From Hahella chejuensis KCTC 2396 (GTDB lineage Bacteria > Pseudomonadota > Gammaproteobacteria > Pseudomonadales > Oleiphilaceae), in assembly GCF_000012985.1 (NCBI RefSeq), contig NC_007645.1, forward strand, positions 1,654,501 through 1,718,500: a stretch of DNA of 64,000 nucleotides. Direction: 5' to 3'. Below the pieces are notes generated by a model. That model did no database searches, was not told the origin of the DNA, and saw only the letters and a program-made list of their open reading frames with translations. Positions 1 through 8,600 of this stretch are shown here, one piece after another (the first letter of the stretch is position 1; each line of letters opens with the position of its first letter). The position numbers were made by a program, and so were the translations under genes.

Positions 1-2292
1 GTGCATTTTGGCGGTTTGCTCCGCGCTGAGCGGATTCAGGTACAGTTTCGCCGTCGCTTTCAGCTCCTTTCCTGGTTTCTGCAACCAGTCATGCAGATCA
101 TCTATCTGCGTTTCCACCTTGAAAATCAGTCCCTGATCGCCGGTGAGGCGCGCAGCGGCGCCACTGGCGGGCTGGGATGAAGAGGGAAGCGCCTCGGCCC
201 ACTGCCTGATCCAGCTTTCTATCCAGTCAGGCAGATCAGTGTGGACTTCCTGCGCCTGCAAACGGCCGAACATCTGTTCACTGATGCTTAGCGTCACCGT
301 CGGGCTGGGTCTGGCCGTAGTGGTCGCCGCTGGCTGTCGCATTGGCGATAAGGCTTGCGCCAGCTCAGGATCGACCCGCTCCTGCGTCGGCGCAAGCCAG
401 TCATGTTGTTTCTGAATCGCCTCCGCGGCCCGAAGGGACAGCGCGGATATGGTCAGGAATGGATTGACGCCCAGGGCGGCCGGCAGGATGGAGCCATCCA
501 GCACATATAACCCTTCATGCAAAGCGGGCGCGTCAACGCCATGGGCGCGGTTGTCAGCCTTGAAGACCTGACCGTAATGGTTGACGACGCCAGTGTCGGG
601 ACCATCGCCCATGGCGCAGCCGCCCAGCGGGTGTACGGTGATGACGCGGCCGCCGGGAAGTTGGCCGCTCATGACGGTAGAGGCGTCGTCCGGCAGCGTT
701 TTCCAAAGAGGGTTGGGGAGGTATTGGCCGCCGTCGAAGCCTTCCTTTCTGTCCTGGCTGCGCAACAACGCGTCAGCAGCGGTCAGACAGGCGTTCTCCG
801 CCGCTTTGGGCCATTCGACGCGGATGCGGGAATAGTCCGTGTCAGCCTGCTGGGCGGGGTTATCGCTGGCGCGCAGAGAAAGTCCGCCGATGGCGCCGTC
901 GTCCCCCATAATCAGAAGGATTTGCGAATGCGCCATGGCGTCGCTGTGATGAGCCAGAGGGTCTTTGAACACGCCGTTTTGGCCTGCATTGAGAAACCAG
1001 GCGGGCAAGGTCATGTCGGTGAGACGGTTCAGTTGGGCGCCGGTCGTGGCGATTTCGCCGAAAAGGCGCGCCACGCCATAGGGCGCGGCGCCATCCTCCA
1101 GGGTCAGGCGCACTTCGGCGCCGGTGTTGGGATGGCGCGCCATAGGGCGGGATACGGCGGTGATGGTGGGGCCAACCCTGGGCTCCTCGCCGGCTTGCAA
1201 AGAGTCGTCAGACCTGCCTATCGCCATGACCGGGTTCGCCTGTCCATAACTCATGGCGAAGCCGTCGCCGTTGGTGGAGAAGCGTTTGCCCAGTCTGTCG
1301 GAAAGCCGCATGCGGCCGGACTCCTGAGACCGCAACAGAATTTCCGTGCTGCCCAGGGCGCCCGCCGCCAGGATGACGGTGGCGGCTTCAATCCAGAATA
1401 CCTCGTCGGCCAGACTGTTCTTTTCCGTGGCGGTGCGTCGCACCCGAACCCGCCAACGCCGCCTGTTCGACCCGGTCGTATTGTCGTCTGCTGACGGAAC
1501 GATGGGCTCCAGTGTGAGAACCGTGGCGCCGGTATAAAATCTGGCGCCGCGGGCTTTCGCCAGTGGAATGACGTTCATGGCCAGCGTATTCTTCGCGCCC
1601 TGATTGCATCCGGAAACGCAGTTGCCGCAGAGGTTGCAGCCCGGCTGCTCAACGCCGACGGCGTTAGCGCCAGGGCGTAAGCTGACAGTCAATGGCGCTG
1701 TTTCCACTGGCGCGCCAATCGCCCTGGCGAGCCTGGTCAGCGCCTGAAACTTGGGGAGACGGCGTAGCCTGTCGCGGGTGGTTTGATCCTGATTGCGGAC
1801 TCCCAACAAGTGACGCACTTTCTGAAAATGCGGTCGCAGCAGTCCTGGATGCTCCCGAAACTCACGAGGCCAGGCGGCCTGGGCCAAGGTTTCTGAATCC
1901 GGCTCCAGGGCCACATTGGCGTTAATCAACGATCCGCCGCCAAGCCCGCAGCCCAACAAAACATCCACTTCTTTACCAATGCGAAAATCATAGAGCGCGT
2001 CGGCGTAGCCAATAGGGCGGTTGGAGCCGGATTTCAGTAATTGCATGTGGCCGGGAATATCGCCCAGCGCTTCCGGGAAATCGCCAGGGCGGTATTCTTT
2101 GCCTCGTTCCAACACCGTCACTGACGCGCCGCTGGCCCTGGATTTGGAGGACTTGCCGCCCGCCAGTCGCATGGCGGCGATGGAGCCGCCATAGCCGGAG
2201 CCGATAATCAATACGTCGGTGTCGTGGACCCGCGTTTCGGGGAGCGCATCTTTAATTAAAGTTTCAAACGGTTCGGAAAGATGAAAGTGCAT
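1..2292 (-). CDS. GMC-family FAD oxidoreductase (cholesterol-oxidase-like), 3' end outside window
   Basis: The frame is open from an ATG at 2292 down to base 1, at least 764 codons with no stop, so the C terminus is missing. A GGAAGGAG ribosome site lies about 8 bases before the ATG. Near residues 27-42 is the FAD-binding Rossmann motif IIGSGYGGS. Around residues 550-620 are the GMC C-terminal signatures HPLGGCAMG, with the likely catalytic His, and GVNPFLT. Near residues 215-230 is a C-x2-C-x2-C-x3-C cluster (CNLCGNCVSGC). The family oxidises alcohols or sterols with FAD. Typical members have about 500-600 residues; this one continues well past the GMC core, so a fused second domain is likely. 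Substrate unknown. It is divergent from the kinase gene at 2766. Confidence 0.85.
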   Translation of the reverse strand, partial: MHFHLSEPFETLIKDALPETRVHDTDVLIIGSGYGGSIAAMRLAGGKSSKSRASGASVTVLERGKEYRPGDFPEALGDIPGHMQLLKSGSNRPIGYADALYDFRIGKEVDVLLGCGLGGGSLINANVALEPDSETLAQAAWPREFREHPGLLRPHFQKVRHLLGVRNQDQTTRDRLRRLPKFQALTRLARAIGAPVETAPLTVSLRPGANAVGVEQPGCNLCGNCVSGCNQGAKNTLAMNVIPLAKARGARFYTGATVLTLEPIVPSADDNTTGSNRRRWRVRVRRTATEKNSLADEVFWIEAATVILAAGALGSTEILLRSQESGRMRLSDRLGKRFSTNGDGFAMSYGQANPVMAIGRSDDSLQAGEEPRVGPTITAVSRPMARHPNTGAEVRLTLEDGAAPYGVARLFGEIATTGAQLNRLTDMTLPAWFLNAGQNGVFKDPLAHHSDAMAHSQILLIMGDDGAIGGLSLRASDNPAQQADTDYSRIRVEWPKAAENACLTAADALLRSQDRKEGFDGGQYLPNPLWKTLPDDASTVMSGQLPGGRVITVHPLGGCAMGDGPDTGVVNHYGQVFKADNRAHGVDAPALHEGLYVLDGSILPAALGVNPFLTISALSLRAAEAIQKQHDWLAPTQERVDPELAQALSPMRQPAATTTARPSPTVTLSISEQMFGRLQAQEVHTDLPDWIESWIRQWAEALPSSSQPASGAAARLTGDQGLIFKVETQIDDLHDWLQKPGKELKATAKLYLNPLSAEQTAKMH

Positions 2293-2765
2293 GGCCGGAA
2301 CTCCTTCCCTAGCAAAGGACTTGTTATGAGGTTGATGTCCGTTCGGCGACGTTTGGACTGCGTTGTCCGGGCGCAGGGGAGCGCCGGACTTCGCCGCTCT
2401 GGTTCCAGGGTGGTGGGCTATGTCAACGCGTGGGTCGCATTGCATTGACCGACAATATGTTGACCGACAAGAGGATGGCGTTCGGCTTATCAGTCGATCG
2501 GGTCATTATTGTTAGAGGACTGCTTGAATCAGGATAACAATGAAAATTTGTTTTGGTTAATTTTTGAACAAAATACAGGTTGAATACGCAGAAAGGAATA
2601 AACGAGGGGCCTAAACCTAGGTTTACTTGCAATCGACGAAAATTCTGCTGTTAAACTGAAATTGAGTCGGCGTGCGGTAATCAAACTCATCTAAGATTAA
2701 AAGAGAGCGTGGCGTGACGCTCATCCACCGATGAGGCGCGTTCTCAGCCCAGCCCGGAGAGCAAG
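2293..2765. other. Intergenic region between divergent GMC oxidoreductase and histidine kinase genes
   Basis: No convincing gene. The right half is AT-rich and holds the palindrome at 2610-2625. A possible extended -10 (TG-T-TAAACT, 2649-2657) would place a kinase transcript start near 2664. No terminator was recognised. Confidence 0.5.
2610..2625. promoter_or_regulatory. Operator-like palindrome, copy 1 (CCTAAAC-N4-GTTTA)
   Basis: CCTAAAC (2610-2616), CTAG, then GTTTA (2621-2625). The core TAAACCTAGGTTTA is a perfect 14-bp palindrome. The same arms with the same 4-base spacer occur at 5345-5362, next to the response-regulator gene. The site lies 140 bp before the kinase start and about 46 bp before the inferred transcript start. 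The inference is that it is the binding site of the neighbouring LuxR-type regulator. Confidence 0.5.
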
Positions 2766-4565
2766 GTGAGACAAGAGCATAAAGCTAAGGATTCCAGTCG
2801 CTTAGGGACGGCGCCGGAGGAGTTTGAGCGCGCCCATCTGATCGAATCCGTCAAAATCCGCTGCCAACAAACGCTTCCTGCAGTGCAGGGCGTGTTTCTC
2901 ATCATGGCGATCTTTCTATTCATGTTATGGGATCAGGCGCCCTTGTCGCGCATCCTGCTCTGGGTCGGCCCCGTTGCGGCGGCGCAATTGCTGCGTCTGC
3001 AGATCAGCCGCCAGATTATGCGTCAGCTGGACAGCATGATCTTTCAGGAAATTCTGCGCAGCGACAGGCGCTTGTTGCGCAGCAGTCTTATCAACCAGGC
3101 CCTGGTCGGTACGGGCATCTGGACTGTCGGCGCGGTGGAGACGGATAATGTCGCTTTTTTCATGACCCTGGCTATCAGCCTGTACGGGGTGGGGGCCATG
3201 GTGAATCTGGCGTCCGATTACCGTTCCTTTTTGTTGTCCATTCCCCTGTTGATGGGGCAGCCGATTTTGTACTGGTCCCTGCAAGGAGTGGATGAACTGC
3301 GCATCGCCGCGCCTCTGGCGACCCTGACTCTGTTGATGATCAGCTCCGTGCGCCGCAGCAGCCGCACCTTTGCGGAAAGCGTCGCGATGCGTTTTGAAAA
3401 AAACGCGTTGCTGAACAAAGTCGAGGCGGAGCGCAAAAAAGCCGAGGAAGCGTTAGCGGTGGCGCAGGAGGCGAATAAAGCCAAAACCTACTTCATGGCC
3501 GCCGCCAGTCACGACCTGCGCCAGCCCTTGTACGCGGTGTCACTGTTGACGGATACGCTGTCTTACCAGCCCTTGGGCGAGACGGCGCAGGAAATCGTCA
3601 GCAAACAACGGCAGGCCATTGAAGTATTGCGCACGCTGTTCAACAACCTGCTGGATTTGTCGCGCTTCGAAGCCGGCAAGTTTCAACCCAATATGAAGGC
3701 GTTGTCGCTGGATGAAGTCATGCGGCCTCTGGAGGCGGAGTTCCAGCCACTATGTCAGGCTAAAGGTCTGACATGGCGATGCAGTTATACGCGGGTCAGT
3801 CTTTATTCGGACCTGGAGCTGCTGAGTCGTTTACTCAATAACCTGATTTCCAATGCAATCCGTTACACCCATAAAGGCGAAGTCAGCGTGGAGGCGACGG
3901 TGGAAGGGCGTCAAGTGGCGTTCACCATCAGCGACACGGGGCCGGGCATTGAGCGTGACGACCAGGTGCGTATTTTTGAAGACTTTGTGCAACTCAATAA
4001 TCCCAGCCGCAACCGGGACAAGGGCATCGGCATGGGGCTGGCCATAGTGCGCCGCATCAATGAACTCCTTGATGCGGGGCTGACCGTACAGTCTTCGCCG
4101 GGCAAGGGCTCGCGCTTTTCTTTTTACGCGCCCCTGGCGGAATATGCCTGTCTTGCCCCCAGTCTTCGCGATATGGAAGCCCCGGATAACGCCTTCATTG
4201 ATCTCAATGTCTGGTTGGTGGAGGATGATCCGTTAGTGAGGTCGGCGCTCTCTTTTCAATTCGACGCCTGGGGGTGCCGCTACGAAATCGTCGCCAACAA
4301 AGATGAACTGCTGGCGCTGCGCCATCGCAGCCAGGGCTGGCCGGACGCGCTGATACTCGACGATATGCTGGACAAAGGCGAAGATGGACTGGATATCGCC
4401 GACAGTCTGTCCCGGCAAATGCCCAAGGAAAAGATGCTGCTGGTATCCGGCAATGTGCAGCCTGAGCGAGTAAGAGAGCTGCAGGAGAGTGGGTTCAGCT
4501 TTCTCACCAAACCCATCTCTTCGCACCAGCTGCAAACCTGGATAGAGTCTGTGGCGCACCACTAG
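2766..4565 (+). CDS. Membrane-bound hybrid histidine kinase with C-terminal receiver
   Basis: 599 residues from a GTG start with a GGAGAG site just upstream. Hydrophobic segments between about 40 and 195 form a multi-pass membrane sensor. A short coiled coil (about 205-240) leads to the H-box ASHDLRQPL with phospho-acceptor His249. Next come the N-box (LLNNLISNAIRY, 356-367), the G1 box DTGPG (390-394) and the GIGMGLA ATP lid (420-426). A receiver occupies about 481-597, with phospho-acceptor Asp532 or Asp533 and Lys582 in a TKP motif. It should autophosphorylate and pass phosphate to its own receiver and/or to the LuxR-type regulator encoded convergently 16 bp away. The signal is unknown; no PAS or periplasmic sensor domain is visible. 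Confidence 0.9.
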   Translation: MRQEHKAKDSSRLGTAPEEFERAHLIESVKIRCQQTLPAVQGVFLIMAIFLFMLWDQAPLSRILLWVGPVAAAQLLRLQISRQIMRQLDSMIFQEILRSDRRLLRSSLINQALVGTGIWTVGAVETDNVAFFMTLAISLYGVGAMVNLASDYRSFLLSIPLLMGQPILYWSLQGVDELRIAAPLATLTLLMISSVRRSSRTFAESVAMRFEKNALLNKVEAERKKAEEALAVAQEANKAKTYFMAAASHDLRQPLYAVSLLTDTLSYQPLGETAQEIVSKQRQAIEVLRTLFNNLLDLSRFEAGKFQPNMKALSLDEVMRPLEAEFQPLCQAKGLTWRCSYTRVSLYSDLELLSRLLNNLISNAIRYTHKGEVSVEATVEGRQVAFTISDTGPGIERDDQVRIFEDFVQLNNPSRNRDKGIGMGLAIVRRINELLDAGLTVQSSPGKGSRFSFYAPLAEYACLAPSLRDMEAPDNAFIDLNVWLVEDDPLVRSALSFQFDAWGCRYEIVANKDELLALRHRSQGWPDALILDDMLDKGEDGLDIADSLSRQMPKEKMLLVSGNVQPERVRELQESGFSFLTKPISSHQLQTWIESVAHH

Positions 4566-4581
4566 CGACGGTGGATACGTT

Positions 4582-5253
4582 TCAGATCACGCCCAGCTGC
4601 CGCGCCTTCAGAATCGCCTGCGCGCGATTACGCACCCCTAATGCCCTGAAAATAGTGTTCATATGGGTTTTCACCGTGCCTTCCGCCATATCCAGGCGCG
4701 CGGCGATTACCTTATTGGGCATGCCTTCCAGCAAATAGTGAAACACCTGCTCCTGACGGGGAGAGAAGTACGGACGGGTCTCCACTGCAGTATTGCCGAT
4801 GGCCACGGTTCCGGCCGCGGGCTCAAAACCCAGCATGCGGATGGCGTGAGGCGGGATGTAGCAACTACCGGCGAGCACGACTTTGACTGCGCTCACCACC
4901 ACCTCCACAGGCGAGTTCTTCGGCACATAGCCGCGTACGCCATACTCGAACGCCTTGGCGATGGTGTCGGTGGAGTCGTCGCCGGAGAAGATAATGATGG
5001 GAATGTCGGGATAGGCCTCCCGCATGGTCATCATGGCGTGAATGCCCTCGGCGTCAGACAGGTGCAGATCAAGCAACACCAGGCTGAAATCCGCGTCGTT
5101 GGCCAGTTTTTCCTTGGCTTCCGCCAGCGTGTTGGCCTTGTCGATCCAGTTACACAGCTTCAACGCCAGCAATGAGGTGGAGAGTGCGTCGATCACAATA
5201 GGATGGTCATCGACCAGAAGGGCGCGAACGTCAGCGCAATGAGTGCTTTCCAT
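4582..5253 (-). CDS. LuxR/NarL-family two-component response regulator
   Basis: 223 residues. The receiver (about 9-125) has acidic residues Asp15 and Asp16, phospho-acceptor Asp62 in LLDLHL and Lys112. The C-terminal LuxR-type helix-turn-helix (about 155-218) has the typical pattern SPRQEQVFHYLLEG, then GTVKTHM. It should be a phosphorylation-controlled transcription factor. The gene is convergent with the hybrid kinase, its probable partner. The palindrome at 5345-5362 lies about 100 bp before its start, suggesting autoregulation. The organisation resembles other orphan-like LuxR regulators paired with HDLRQPL-type kinases, but I cannot name the regulon. Confidence 0.9.
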   Translation of the reverse strand: MESTHCADVRALLVDDHPIVIDALSTSLLALKLCNWIDKANTLAEAKEKLANDADFSLVLLDLHLSDAEGIHAMMTMREAYPDIPIIIFSGDDSTDTIAKAFEYGVRGYVPKNSPVEVVVSAVKVVLAGSCYIPPHAIRMLGFEPAAGTVAIGNTAVETRPYFSPRQEQVFHYLLEGMPNKVIAARLDMAEGTVKTHMNTIFRALGVRNRAQAILKARQLGVI

Positions 5254-5344
5254 GTTTTTCCCCTTGGCGAAATCGCGTATACGCCTTGATTTCCAGTGTA
5301 GTAATGCTGGCCCAGCGCAACAATAAAATCGATATTTCTTTGGC

Positions 5345-5362
5345 CCTAAACTTTGGTTTAGG
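5345..5362. promoter_or_regulatory. Operator-like palindrome, copy 2 (CCTAAAC-N4-GTTTAGG)
   Basis: Perfect 7-bp arms CCTAAAC (5345-5351) and GTTTAGG (5356-5362) around TTTG. It matches the site at 2610-2625 in arms and spacing. It sits between the response-regulator start and the candidate sRNA, centred about 56 bp before that RNA's inferred start, a plausible activator position. Confidence 0.55.
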
Positions 5363-5409
5363 CGGGACTGTGGATAGGCGGAAGAGGGCGGGAGGCGTAT
5401 AAATGACAG

Positions 5410-5499
5410 TGAGACAGGAGATACGACGGGTGGGGACTGACAGTCATCTCTCTGAGAAGAAGCACGGGCGCGAAGGTTATCCTCCGCGCCCGTTTTTTT
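5410..5499 (+). ncRNA. Candidate small RNA ending in a strong intrinsic terminator
   Basis: A terminator-like hairpin (9-bp arms 5464-5472 and 5485-5493) followed by seven T residues points along the plus strand, yet no plus-strand gene lies upstream: both flanking genes run on the minus strand. A good -10 (TATAAA, 5398-5403) has no -35 match, as expected for an activator-dependent promoter, and the palindrome at 5345-5362 lies just upstream. The predicted RNA is about 90 nt. The ORF covering this stretch reads through the terminator and looks non-coding. Existence and start are inferred. Confidence 0.4.
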
Positions 5500-5562
5500 G
5501 GCTTCCTCGTCTCAATCTCTCGATGAGTGCGAGTTGCGTCGAGCCTCTCTGCACAGGGCTGT

Positions 5563-6792
5563 TTAGAACAGCACGCGGCAGCGAATAGTGCCTTTGACGG
5601 ACTTGAGTTTTTGCAGGGCCAGATCGCTGTAATCTTTGTTCACGTCCACGACCACATAACCGACTTTGTCGTTGGTCTGCAGATACTGGCCGCAGATGTT
5701 GATGCCGTTGTCGGAGAACACGCTGTTGATCTCGGACAGTACGCCCGGCACGTTTTCGTGAATGTGCAGCAGACGGTGGTTCTGCGGGTGTGACGGCAGG
5801 GAAACTTCGGGGAAGTTCACGGAGGTCACGGTGGCGCCGGTGTCGCTGTATCTGGCCAGCTTTTCGCCGACTTCGCGACCGATGTTTTCCTGGGCTTCCA
5901 TGGTGCTGCCGCCGACATGTGGCGTCAGAATGACGTTGTCGAATTCACGCAGGGGAGAAACGAACTCTTCGTCATTGGAGCGAGGCTCCACCGGGAATAC
6001 GTCGATGGCGGCGCCGAGCAGCTTCTTGGCGCGCAACGCGTCCGCCAGGGCGTCGATATCCACGACAGTGCCGCGGGAAGCGTTGATGAAGATGCTCTTG
6101 TCCTTCATCGCTTCGAATTCCGCAGCGCCCATCATATCTTTGGTGCTTGGAGTTTCCGGCACGTGCAGGGTGACGATATCGCTGATGGCCAGTAAATCTT
6201 TCAGGCTGTCCATCTGTGTGGCGTTGCCCAGGGGCAGCTTGGTGGAAACGTCGTAGAAGTAGACTTTCATCCCCATGGCTTCCGCCATGACGCTCAACTG
6301 CGCGCCGATGCTGCCGTAACCGACGATGCCCAGGTTCTTGCCGCGAATTTCAAAGCTGTCTTTCGCGTGCTTCAACCAGCCGCCGCGGTGCGCCGAAGCG
6401 TTTTTCTCGGGAATGCCGCGCAACAGCAGAATGGCTTCCGCCAGCACCAGTTCGGCGACGGAGCGGGTGTTGGAGTAGGGGGCGTTGAAGACGGCGACGC
6501 CTTTCGCCAGCGCTGCGTCAAGGTCGACCTGGTTGGTTCCGATACAGAAACAGCCGATCGCAATCAGCTTTTTCGCTTCTTCCAGCACGCTTTCAGTGAG
6601 CTGGGTGCGGGAGCGTATTCCGATGAAGTGAGCGTCAGCGATGCGTTCTTTCAGTTCCTGTTCGGGCAGGGAGCCCTTGTGATACTCGATATTGGTGTAG
6701 CCAGCCGCTTGCAGGGTGTCTATCGCAGACTGGTGCACACCTTCGAGAAGAAGGAACTTGATCTTGCTCTTGTCTAAGGACGTCTGTGTCAT
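5563..6792 (-). CDS. serA: D-3-phosphoglycerate dehydrogenase
   Basis: 409 residues starting MTQTSLDKSKIKFLL, which lines up with E. coli SerA; an upstream in-frame extension to 6921 is not supported. It oxidises 3-phosphoglycerate to 3-phosphohydroxypyruvate with NAD+, the first step of serine synthesis, in the cytoplasm. Visible features are the NAD-binding GYGSIG motif, the catalytic region INASRGTVVD, the HVGGS segment and a C-terminal ACT domain (about 335-409), the usual site of serine feedback inhibition. It is divergent from a D-2-hydroxyglutarate dehydrogenase gene. SerA enzymes of this type can reduce 2-oxoglutarate to D-2-hydroxyglutarate, which the neighbour would re-oxidise. Confidence 0.96.
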   Translation of the reverse strand: MTQTSLDKSKIKFLLLEGVHQSAIDTLQAAGYTNIEYHKGSLPEQELKERIADAHFIGIRSRTQLTESVLEEAKKLIAIGCFCIGTNQVDLDAALAKGVAVFNAPYSNTRSVAELVLAEAILLLRGIPEKNASAHRGGWLKHAKDSFEIRGKNLGIVGYGSIGAQLSVMAEAMGMKVYFYDVSTKLPLGNATQMDSLKDLLAISDIVTLHVPETPSTKDMMGAAEFEAMKDKSIFINASRGTVVDIDALADALRAKKLLGAAIDVFPVEPRSNDEEFVSPLREFDNVILTPHVGGSTMEAQENIGREVGEKLARYSDTGATVTSVNFPEVSLPSHPQNHRLLHIHENVPGVLSEINSVFSDNGINICGQYLQTNDKVGYVVVDVNKDYSDLALQKLKSVKGTIRCRVLF

Positions 6793-7160
6793 ATCGGTTC
6801 GGACCTTTTGTGTAATCGCACTTATTTCCGCCGCTAAGTTCTTAAACAGAAAGGCTTCCCGGGCCGCCTCCATCGTTATTCTGTTTTTCAGGCTGGGAAC
6901 GGCGCCGACAAACTCCGCCACTGGCGCTTAGCATTTTGGGCTCTGCTGTTGGTGACCAAACCCCGGATTCAGACATAAATCGCATCAGGGATCTACAGCG
7001 CAGGGCGCGTATGATACCATAATCGCCGCTTTTTGAACTCGCATATTCATATAAATCGCCGGTTGACCGATGTCTCTCCACGCCATGTGGAAAAAGGCTG
7101 CGCGCGCAGTGGCGACGCGGTTTTCCGGACGCTGATTACAAGGTGTTGTTGAGAAATTCT
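6793..7160. other. Divergent promoter region between serA and the D-2-hydroxyglutarate dehydrogenase gene
   Basis: 368 bp with no supported gene; short ORFs here are extensions of flanking frames. Promoters for both directions must lie here. I could not assign -10/-35 boxes or an operator with confidence. Confidence 0.5.
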
Positions 7161-8564
7161 ATGAGTAAGGTTGCGGCGGAACAGATCGTTGAGAGGCTTA
7201 AGGCCATTGTCGTCTCCGGCAAAGTGTTGACGGACGCGGATTCATTACAGGCGTACGGCAAGGACTGGACCAAGAAATACGAGCCCGATCCCGTGGCTGT
7301 CGTACTGCCCAAAACCACGGAAGAAGTGCAGGCGATCGTGCTGGCGGCCAATGAGATGGGCTTCGCCCTGGTGCCTTCCGGCGGCCGCACTGGTCTGAGC
7401 GCTGGCGCTGTAGCGGCCTCCGGCGAGGTGGTGGTGGCGTTTGACGCCATGAACAGGATCAGCGACTTCAACCCCGCCGACCGCACGTTAGTGTGTCAGG
7501 CCGGAGTGATTACCGAGCAACTGCAGAACTTCGCCGAGGAGCAGGGGCTGTTCTATCCGGTGGACTTCGCCTCCGCGGGCTCCAGTCAGATCGGCGGCAA
7601 CCTGTCCACCAACGCTGGCGGCATCAAGGTGATCCGCTGGGGCATGAGTCGCGACTGGGTGGCGGGCCTGAAAGTGGTCACCGGCAAGGGCGATATTCTC
7701 GAACTCAACAAAGGCCTGGCCAAGAACAACACCGGCTATGATCTGCGTCACCTGTTTATTGGCGCCGAGGGCACTCTGGGCTTCATCACCGAAGCCACCA
7801 TGAAGCTGACCCGTCAGCCTAAAAACCTCACGGTGCTGGTGCTCGGCCTGAGCCATTTCAATCACGTGATGGATGTATTGCAGGCGTTCTCCCGCCGCAT
7901 CGACCTCACTGCATTCGAATTTTTCTCCGACAAAGCCCTGCGCCATGTGCTGGCCAATGGCGATGTGACGGCGCCCTTCGAAGGCGAAGCGCCGTTTTAC
8001 GCGTTGCTGGAGTTTGAGTCGCTGACGGAAGAAACTCTGGAAGAGGCCATGGGCGTATTCGAAGAGTGTATGGAGAACGGCTGGGTAGTGGATGGCGTCA
8101 TCAGCCAGAGCGAAACCCAGGCTAAGAATCTGTGGCGTCTGCGCGAGGATATTTCCGAAACCATTTCCAAGTTCACGCCTTATAAGAACGATATCTCGGT
8201 CGTTCCCAGCAAGGTGCCTGCATTCCTGACTGAAATCGACGAAATTGTCGCCAGTCGTTATCCGGATTTCGAGATCATCTGGTTCGGCCACATCGGCGAC
8301 GGCAACCTGCACTTGAATATTCTGAAGCCGGAAGGACTGGCCAAGGAAGAGTTCTTCGCCAAGTGTGAAGAAGTGAACACCCAGGTGTTTGAAACCGTGC
8401 AGCGTCATCAAGGCAGTGTTTCCGCTGAGCATGGCGTAGGCTTGCTGAAAAAAGACTATCTGCAATACACCCGCGCTCCGGAAGAAATCGCTTATCTGAA
8501 AGCGATCAAGGTAGCGTTTGATCCCAATAATGTGATGAATCCCGGCAAAGTGCTGGATATATAA
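7161..8564 (+). CDS. FAD-linked D-2-hydroxyglutarate dehydrogenase (D-lactate dehydrogenase-like)
   Basis: 467 residues from ATG 7161 (MSKVAAEQIVERL); a GTG at 7143 would add six residues. The N-terminal half is an FAD-binding PCMH-type domain with PSGGRTGLSAGA and GGNLSTNAGG. The C-terminal half is the FAD-oxidase domain with FGHIGDGNLHLNI and SAEHGVG, which supply metal and substrate ligands. Family members oxidise D-2-hydroxyacids and pass electrons to the respiratory chain. Divergence from serA favours D-2-hydroxyglutarate as substrate: in Pseudomonas the two enzymes are coupled to drive serine synthesis. A hydrolase-family gene follows 36 bp downstream, probably in one operon. D-lactate remains an alternative substrate. 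Confidence 0.85.
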   Translation: MSKVAAEQIVERLKAIVVSGKVLTDADSLQAYGKDWTKKYEPDPVAVVLPKTTEEVQAIVLAANEMGFALVPSGGRTGLSAGAVAASGEVVVAFDAMNRISDFNPADRTLVCQAGVITEQLQNFAEEQGLFYPVDFASAGSSQIGGNLSTNAGGIKVIRWGMSRDWVAGLKVVTGKGDILELNKGLAKNNTGYDLRHLFIGAEGTLGFITEATMKLTRQPKNLTVLVLGLSHFNHVMDVLQAFSRRIDLTAFEFFSDKALRHVLANGDVTAPFEGEAPFYALLEFESLTEETLEEAMGVFEECMENGWVVDGVISQSETQAKNLWRLREDISETISKFTPYKNDISVVPSKVPAFLTEIDEIVASRYPDFEIIWFGHIGDGNLHLNILKPEGLAKEEFFAKCEEVNTQVFETVQRHQGSVSAEHGVGLLKKDYLQYTRAPEEIAYLKAIKVAFDPNNVMNPGKVLDI

Positions 8565-8600
8565 GCGGAAAAACGGCAGCGGGAAAACGACGAGGTTCCT

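Noticed and set aside
517-1494. Plus-strand 325-codon ORF
   Set aside because: It lies antisense to the GMC oxidoreductase, whose FAD and GMC motifs are certain; the plus-strand translation has no recognisable domain.
5403-5588. Plus-strand 61-codon ORF
   Set aside because: It reads through a strong terminator and into the end of serA, so a non-coding RNA explains the terminator better.
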